Assembly (NCBI GenBank): GCA_907165065.1 | Contig: OU015530.1 | Coordinates: forward strand, 50,262,465 to 50,326,464 | DNA length: 64,000 nt | Source of the DNA: Caprimulgus europaeus | Taxonomy: Eukaryota > Chordata > Aves > Caprimulgiformes > Caprimulgidae | Direction of reading: 5' to 3' | Part shown: positions 44,613 to 64,000 of the stretch, in pieces | Position numbering within the stretch: position 1 is the stretch's first letter | How the letters are laid out: each line of letters starts with the position of its first letter | Notes under the pieces: generated by a model | Database searches by the model: none | Seen by the model: only the letters and a program-made list of their open reading frames with translations | Told to the model about the DNA's origin: nothing | Program-made: the position numbers and the translations under genes

Positions 44613-45533
44613 AAGTGTATATTTTGCACTTCTATTTTTGGTGACACTACATTTTCCACTTCAACTGCAGGACTGTGTCTTGTTACAGAAATGAACTGAA
44701 TTGGCTTAATATGATTCTCGTCAGCTGCCACGACAAATACTGGTTCTTTTTAAGTCATTTGTAGCAGTGTTTTTTCTGGGAAATGAAGTGAAACAAATGT
44801 CTGCAGTTCCCCAGGATTTCTTCCCTTCTCCCCAAAACAAGATAGATTTATCAATTCGAAGTCCTTTGGGGTGTTACACACTCCCTACAAGTTCTTAGGG
44901 ACCACCATCTCTGAAAGTCCTGTAGGCAGCTTTTTGCCCCAAACCAGAGTTGATCAGCAAGTGATCTGTAAAATACTTTTTACCCAATGATTGTCTAATA
45001 CAGCCTTTCCCAATTCCAGCTTCAGACCATAAACCCATACACCTGCTATTGAGGTGACCACCCACTTGCGTGACATGATTTGCTCTTGTCACTATTATTT
45101 CAATGCTCTCTACCATTTGTGTCGTTGATTAATTATTACCTTTTTAGGCAAAACTAATTTTCTTGTTACCTTCATGTGTTCCTATTTCATTTTGCTTTGG
45201 CTTCTGACTGTTGTCATTATGTGCTCCTACTTTTCTTATAAATTATCTGTGGTGACCTAACTTGGTTTCAGCAATGTATAGCTGAAAAATCATAATCGTG
45301 TCTTTTATTTCTGTGGTTCTCTGGAGTTCTGAATGATTCAGCATCTTTGAGGGCCACTTTTATCTACCTGCAGCTCTCTGGAATTGGTCAGTCACTCAAG
45401 CAGAAGCAGCAGCCATGGTTCCAGTTAGTAAATGTTGCTGAAGAAAAACAAAAAAGTGTTTCTTGCTACAGCTACCAGTTTTAGCAGTGGCAGTCCTTGT
45501 GAGTGGGAACCTGTGCTGCAACAAATCAGGTGT

Positions 45534-45600
45534 AAAAAAAAAAAACAACAACCAAACCAAACACCAACCAACCAAAAACCCCCAAAAAACCCCAACACCA
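45534..45600. repeat. A/C-rich simple repeat, (CCAAA)n-like
   Basis: An A12 run is followed by irregular CAACAACCAAACCAAACACC units lasting about 65 bp. It is a low-complexity tract. Confidence 0.85.
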
Positions 45601-45783
45601 GGTGAGGGATGACAGTGGGGTATTGCTGAATGAACACAATGGCCAAAACAACTGTGGCTCATGCTTGGGAAAGGGAGATGAAAATGGAGAAAGGTGGGAG
45701 TGACAGGGGGAGAAAGAATAAAAATGTGGGAAGACCAAAGGTGAAAGTGAGTGTAAAAGGGGGGCAACAGCACCCTTCTGATT

Positions 45784-45789
45784 TTTATT
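45784..45789 (-). terminator. RNF32: Possible RNF32 poly(A) signal
   Basis: AATAAA on the - strand lies 137 nt after the stop codon. It would give a short 3' UTR. The two converging genes would then be separated by about 2.5 kb. Confidence 0.5.
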
Positions 45790-45925
45790 TCTCTAGGTAC
45801 AAGGTGAGTACCATTGTGCATATAAAATAATTTGGTCTTGGAAGATCTGGCTCTGAAAATGCTCCGAAGTTAGAGTACAGATGTCAGCCGTGATCTACGA
45901 GGCAGTTCATTATGAGCTGTATGTA

Positions 45926-61862
<15,937 letters not shown>

Positions 61863-62030
61863 TGATAATCTTTAGTGATTTTGCAAGAGTTGTGTGGCTC
61901 TACAAACAGACAGGTACAAGAACTTGAATATTTGTCAGCAGAAACAGCCTCATCAATAGCAGTAGAGAAACCTGTAATTCCACTCGTTTTCTCCTAGGCC
62001 TACCATGGCAGACAGCTATACATGTGTTTA

Positions 62031-62161
62031 TAGAATCATAGAATGGTTTGGGTTGGAAGGGACCTTAAAGATCATCCAGTTCCAACCCCCCTGCCATGAG
62101 CAGGGACACCTTCCACTAGACCAGGTTGCCCAAAGCCTCATCCAACCTGGCCTTGAAAGGC
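62031..62161 (-). mobile_element. CR1 LINE fragment, 3' end
   Basis: It starts ATAGAATCATAGAATGGTTT, then GACCTTAAAGATCATCCAGT and CCACTAGACCAGGTTGCCCA. It is 130 bp, young-looking, and nearly identical over its length to the start of the copy at 62933. Confidence 0.95.
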
Positions 62162-62514
62162 ACAGACACAGAAGTTGACTCTGGATCCATAAACCACCAA
62201 CTGTGCCCCTCTCCTGTCAACCTCAGTGGACTGCCCATCATGTACACAGAACAGCCTCAAAACGAATGGCACTCCCCACAAATTTCAAGCTGAACTGAGG
62301 AAAAAACAGGCCATAGCAATAAACCCCACTGAACTGTTCTGCCAGATTAGTTAGTTGCAGATAAGGAAGTCTGTGATCGATAGAGCAAGGATGACTTTAG
62401 CAACCCCTTTGGGGCTGAAGCTGCTCTGCTACCATCACAACACCCTCATGGGTACAGCGGGAATCTCTGTGGGGTGGCTTGGCCATGGAGAGGAGGCTGG
62501 CAGAGGGTGAGGTG

Positions 62515-62912
62515 ACACTCTAATTTGGGGTTGTTCAGCCTGGAGAAGAGAAGGCTCCAGGGAGACCTTACAACAGCCTTTCAATACTTGAAGGGTGCCT
62601 GTAAGAGAGATGGGGACAAACCTTCTAGCAGGGCCTGTAGCGATAAGACAAGGGGTAATTGTTTTAAACTAAAATAGGGTAGATTTAGACATGATGTAAG
62701 GAAGGCATTTTTTACAATGTGGGTGGTGAAACACTGGCACAGGTTGCCCAAAGTGGCGGTAGAAGACCATCCCTGGAAACATTCAAGGTGAAGGTTGGAC
62801 GGGGCTGATCTAGTGGAAGATGTCCCTGCTCATTGCAGGGGGGTTGGACTAGGTGACCTTTAAAGGTCCCTTCCAACCCAAACCATGCTGTGATTTTATG
62901 CCATGATTCTTT
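62515..62912 (+). mobile_element. CR1 LINE fragment, 3' end
   Basis: Sense-oriented: TGTTCAGCCTGGAGAAGAGA, CACTGGCACAGGTTGCCCAA, AGGTGACCTTTAAAGGTCCC, ending in a degraded TGTGATTTTATGCCATGATTCT tail. The 5' boundary is approximate. Confidence 0.92.
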
Positions 62913-62932
62913 AACACCGGCTGTGGCAAACA

Positions 62933-63545
62933 TAGAATCATAGAATGGTTTGGGTTGGAAAGGACCTTAAAGATCATCCAGTTCCAACCCCCCTGCCATG
63001 AGCAGGGACACCTTCTACTAGACCAGGTTGCTCAAAGCCTCATCCAACCTGGCCTTGAAGACTTCCAGGGAAGGGGCATCCACAGCTTCTCTGGGCAACC
63101 TGTTCCAATGTCTGACCACCCTCACAGTGAAGAATTTCTCCCTAGTGTCTAATCTAAACCTACGCTCTTCCACTTTAAAGTCCACTTTCCACTTTCCATT
63201 TCCCCTTGTTCTATCACTACCTGCCCTTATAAAAAGTCCCTTCCCAGCTTTCTTGTAGAACCCCTTCAGGTACTGGAAGGTCTTCCTGGAGTGTTCTCTT
63301 TTCCAGGCTGAACAGCCCCAACTCTCTCAGCCTGTCCTCGTAGGAGAGGTGCTCCAGCCCTCGGATCACCCTTGTGGCCTCTTCTGGACTCGTTCTAACT
63401 GGTCCATGTCTCTCTTGTGTTGGGGGCCCCAGAACTGGACACAGTACTCCAGGTGGGGCCTTATGAGAGCGGAGTACAGGGGGAAAATCACCTCCTCTGA
63501 CCTGCTGGCCATGCTTCTCTTGGTGCAGCCCAGGATACGTTTGGA
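62933..63545 (-). mobile_element. CR1 LINE fragment, 3' part
   Basis: It runs from ATAGAATCATAGAATGGTTT through CATCCACAGCTTCTCTGGGC and CAGAACTGGACACAGTACTC to TGCAGCCCAGGATACGTTTG. It is about 610 bp and borders the CpG island, with a sense-oriented CR1 tail 20 bp away, so the two face tail to tail. Confidence 0.94.
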
Positions 63546-63599
63546 ACAGGAGTCCCCACTTACAACTCTGCTCTGCGTCAGCCTGGAGCTGCTCCTCCT

Positions 63600-64000
63600 C
63601 CTACCGCGGCCAACTGCGTGCTCCTCTAGGCACGGTGCGAGGCTGCTTGCACCACTGGGTGCCCGGGGCGGCCGCGCTGCCACCGCCCCGGCCCCGCACA
63701 CGGAGCTGCGGTGTCCCCGGGCGGGATGAGGGCGTCGCGCCCTGCCAGCCAGGCTACGCGGCCAGGCCACCTCACGGCAGCACCCACCCCGCTCCGGGCC
63801 CTGCGCCATCCCCACACCCATGTCCTTGCCGCTCTCTTTCACCTCTCGTTTCCGTTCGCCTCACAGAGCTCGCCCAACGCCCTGCCGCGCCCCGCACCGC
63901 CCCGGCCCGGCCGCTCGCCCGCGGGCGCCGCCAGCTCCGCGCCTCTGGCGGCGGGGCCCCGTTGCCGGGCAACGCAGCTCCTGGCGTGGCGATGGCGGCC
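63600..64000 (-). promoter_or_regulatory. RNF32: CpG island, probable RNF32 promoter
   Basis: The sequence turns abruptly from CR1 and AT-rich DNA to very GC-rich, CpG-dense DNA up to the right end of the window, with GC-box-like runs (CCCCGCCC, CCGGCCCGGCC). It lies upstream of the first RNF32 coding exon on the - strand. A plausible exon-1 donor is GAGAG/GTGAAA (exon end 63843). The transcription start is not determinable from sequence; divergent transcription to the right is possible. Confidence 0.75.
63961..63973. promoter_or_regulatory. RFX X-box-like palindrome
   Basis: GTTGCCGGGCAAC consists of two perfect half sites, GTTGCC and GGCAAC, with a 1-bp spacer. This matches the X-box bound by RFX factors, which drive ciliary and spermatogenic genes. 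Its place in the CpG island suits a gene with testis expression. Function is inferred. Confidence 0.65.

Larger units (their letters stand above)
43301..45783. other. Convergent intergenic region LMBR1 / RNF32
   Basis: About 2.5 kb lies between the two facing poly(A) signals. It contains an eroded CR1-like stretch (43790-44240), a clear CR1 fragment (44371-44612) and an A/C-rich simple repeat (45534-45600). No gene is seen. Confidence 0.65.
61900..63842 (-). other. RNF32: Probable RNF32 first intron (5' UTR intron) with CR1 cluster
   Basis: This interval lies between the first coding exon and the CpG-island promoter. It contains three CR1 pieces in alternating orientation (62031-62161 minus, 62515-62912 plus, 62933-63545 minus). 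Sequence 62162-62514 holds nothing I recognise. The upstream edge is a tentative donor GTGAAA at 63842. Confidence 0.5.

Noticed and set aside
45396..45821. 141-codon - strand frame next to RNF32
   Set aside because: It overlaps the A/C simple repeat and lies after the RNF32 stop and poly(A) signal; no homology.
63366..63842. 158-codon frame on the - strand across the CpG island
   Set aside because: It runs from GC-rich promoter DNA into CR1 sequence; composition explains the openness.

Overview
This window is nuclear DNA from a bird. CR1 LINE fragments with the typical avian 3' ends are scattered through it, and it carries an avian ERVL-type solo LTR and an endogenous retrovirus primed by tRNA-Trp. 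The genes are vertebrate, intron-rich and AT-rich, with one CpG island. I cannot name the species from sequence alone. The window holds two converging genes, the 3' part of LMBR1 on the + strand and what appears to be all of RNF32 on the - strand. This tail-to-tail order is the one known from tetrapods on the SHH side of the LMBR1 locus.

Left part (1-43.3 kb): the twelve last coding exons of LMBR1 (8014-35670, exons 6-17 of the 17-exon vertebrate gene) encode 348 residues of a multi-pass membrane protein and end in a long apparent 3' UTR with a good poly(A) signal at 43270. Positions 1-8013 are the 3' part of LMBR1 intron 5, the intron that in tetrapods carries the SHH limb enhancer (ZRS). 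I did not recognise the ZRS core in this portion.

The most unusual element is a complete LTR retroelement in LMBR1 intron 6 (8495-13761), inserted antisense to the gene. It has two 526-bp LTRs that read as identical, a 6-bp target duplication (GAAATT), a tRNA-Trp primer binding site and a polypurine tract. Its 4.2-kb interior shows no recognisable gag, pol or env, so it looks like a young, non-autonomous, alpharetrovirus-type element. A separate solo LTR of avian ERVL type lies in LMBR1 intron 15.

Right part (45.8-64 kb): RNF32 on the - strand can be rebuilt from eight coding exons (61862 down to 45926), giving a 369-residue protein with RING-H2, IQ motif and a second RING-H2. The exons include a 33-nt microexon carrying part of the first RING. 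Its promoter is probably the CpG island at 63.6-64.0 kb, which contains a near-perfect RFX/X-box palindrome at 63961-63973. CR1 copies in both orientations fill the interval between this island and the first coding exon. No CRISPR array, bacterial operon or recognised RNA gene is present.
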